From Bacteroidia bacterium (GTDB lineage: Bacteria > Bacteroidota > Bacteroidia > Flavobacteriales > Flavobacteriaceae), in NCBI GenBank assembly GCA_030425715.1, contig JAUIAA010000004.1, positions 1 to 24,222 of the forward strand: a stretch of 24,222 nucleotides of DNA, in the 5' to 3' direction. The notes beneath the pieces were generated by a model. That model did not search any database, was not told the origin of the DNA, and worked only from the letters and a program-made list of their open reading frames with translations. Every line of letters starts with the position of its first letter. Position 1 is the stretch's first letter. Below, in pieces: positions 23,126 to 24,222 of this stretch. The translations under genes were made by a program, and so were the position numbers.

Positions 23126-24222
23126 ATGATTGCAACCAAATCAATCCGCATTGAATCATTAGATATATTAAGGGGTCTAGTAATGGTAATCATGGCACTA
23201 GACCATGTTAGAGATTATTTTAATTACGGCTCTTTTTTTGTGGATCCAATGGATTTAGAAACCACCACGCCAATACTTTTCTTTACTAGATTTATCACCC
23301 ATTACTGTGCTCCGGTCTTTGTTTTTCTAGCGGGAACCTCTGCTTTTTTATACGGTTCTAAAAAAACGAAGTCGCAGTTGTTTAAATTTTTATTTACCCG
23401 TGGTATTTGGCTAATTATTTTAGAAGTCGTGGTCAATAATTTTATTTGGACCTTTGACATTACTTACTCCATGAAAGTATTTCAAGTAATTTGGGCTATT
23501 GGCTTAAGTATGGTTTTTCTTTCGTTATTAATTTATTTACCTAAAAAAATCCTTTTAATCTTAGGTGTTTTACTGGTGGCTGGACATAATTTGTTGGACG
23601 GAATTACCATGCAAGGCCAAAGTTTTACCGCAATAATCTGGTATATTTTACATCAAGATCAGTTTTTGGTTTTAAGCGCAAACAATGCCGTAATGTTTCA
23701 TTACCCTGTAATCCCATGGATTGGAGTTATATTTTTGGGGTATTGTTTTGGGTCTTTATATCAAAAAGGGTTTAACCCACAACGAAGAAAAAAATGGTTG
23801 CTTAGCATTGGATTAGGTGCAACAGCTCTATTTTTTCTCTTACGAGGAATAAACCTTTACGGTGATTTAGTACCATGGACGGTTCAAAAAGATTTTACCA
23901 CCACAGTTTATTCCTTTTTCAAAGTTACCAAATACCCACCTTCTTTGGCTTTCTTACTCATAACCATTGGACCAGCTATTTTGTTTTTATATGGTATTGA
24001 AAACATAAAAAATAAGGCAACTAATTTCTTTTTGGTGTATGGTAGAGTTCCACTTTTTTATTACTTTTTACATGTACTGGTCATCCATATTGTTGCCATT
24101 ATAGGTATCCTAATATTTGGAGGTAATTGGCAAGATATGATTTTAACCGCCCAAGGATTTATGAATGCTTCTTTACTTAATTATGGTTATTCCTTACTGG
24201 TGGTGTATATAGTTTGGATAGG
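23126..24222 (+). CDS. HGSNAT/DUF1624-family membrane protein (3' truncated)
   Basis: Open from the ATG at 23126 to the window's right edge (365 complete codons), so the C-terminus is missing. The N-terminus IRIESLDILRGLVMVIMALDHVRDYF, followed by FFTRFITHYCAPVFVFLAGTSAFLY, is the hallmark of the heparan-alpha-glucosaminide N-acetyltransferase/DUF1624 family: a polytopic protein with an acidic-histidine pair (DH) at the end of the first membrane segment. At least eight to nine membrane segments follow, including a late FYYFLHVLVIHIVAI. Relatives move acyl groups across or at the membrane onto sugars; the substrate here is unknown. Starting 4 nt after the ligase stop, it is probably in the same operon. 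Confidence 0.87.
   Translation, partial: MIATKSIRIESLDILRGLVMVIMALDHVRDYFNYGSFFVDPMDLETTTPILFFTRFITHYCAPVFVFLAGTSAFLYGSKKTKSQLFKFLFTRGIWLIILEVVVNNFIWTFDITYSMKVFQVIWAIGLSMVFLSLLIYLPKKILLILGVLLVAGHNLLDGITMQGQSFTAIIWYILHQDQFLVLSANNAVMFHYPVIPWIGVIFLGYCFGSLYQKGFNPQRRKKWLLSIGLGATALFFLLRGINLYGDLVPWTVQKDFTTTVYSFFKVTKYPPSLAFLLITIGPAILFLYGIENIKNKATNFFLVYGRVPLFYYFLHVLVIHIVAIIGILIFGGNWQDMILTAQGFMNASLLNYGYSLLVVYIVWI

Overview
The window is a chromosomal stretch of a low-GC Bacteroidota, most likely a (marine) member of the Flavobacteriaceae. The support is the AT-rich codon use, promoters of the Bacteroidota type (TTG or TTTG, about 19-20 nt, then TAnnTTTG, clearest in front of nadA), many lipoproteins with short lipoboxes, a TPR sensor kinase paired with a LytTR regulator, and near absence of Shine-Dalgarno sites. 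It holds 22 protein genes, two of them cut by the window edges. I see no tRNA, rRNA, CRISPR array, transposase or phage gene.

Left part (1-6500): the 3' part of a CPA1/NhaP sodium-proton antiporter with a C-terminal TrkA-N-like domain converges on a small multi-pass membrane protein. Next, on the minus strand, comes a tightly packed operon rsmG-kynA-kynB-kynU: a 16S rRNA methyltransferase followed by tryptophan 2,3-dioxygenase, a formamidase-type cyclase-family enzyme and kynureninase. Together the last three turn tryptophan into anthranilate plus alanine (or 3-hydroxyanthranilate if a kynurenine monooxygenase exists elsewhere).

Middle (6600-12860): a three-histidine-box fatty acid desaturase and an aspartate-type aminotransferase run on the plus strand and end at an intrinsic terminator. 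A hotdog thioesterase starts directly on the end of that terminator, followed by a lipoprotein DNA/RNA non-specific endonuclease. Converging on these is nadA-nadB (quinolinate synthase and L-aspartate oxidase), with its own good promoter. The window therefore holds the aspartate route to NAD and, 6 kb away, the tryptophan-degrading kyn genes.

Right part (12998-20266): a two-component system sits at the centre. A LytTR response regulator (plus) and a TPR/HisKA_2 sensor kinase (minus) are arranged tail to tail and share a TTAA at their stop codons. The upstream regions of both genes carry the same element, TAGGAC-N14-TTTGTCC, with identical spacing and overlapping a TAnATTTG -7 box. Outside it lie, on one side, a divergent winged-helix/SAM methyltransferase and, on the other, a run of an NTF2/SnoaL-like lipoprotein, a secreted protein made of two related halves, a second NTF2-like lipoprotein and an O-methyltransferase-family enzyme. 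I propose these as a candidate regulon whose function is unknown; this is the most interesting part of the window.

Right edge (20373-24222): a lipoprotein alpha/beta hydrolase of the proline-iminopeptidase type, a long-chain acyl-CoA-synthetase-type AMP-forming ligase and a truncated HGSNAT/DUF1624 membrane protein are closely spaced and probably one operon.
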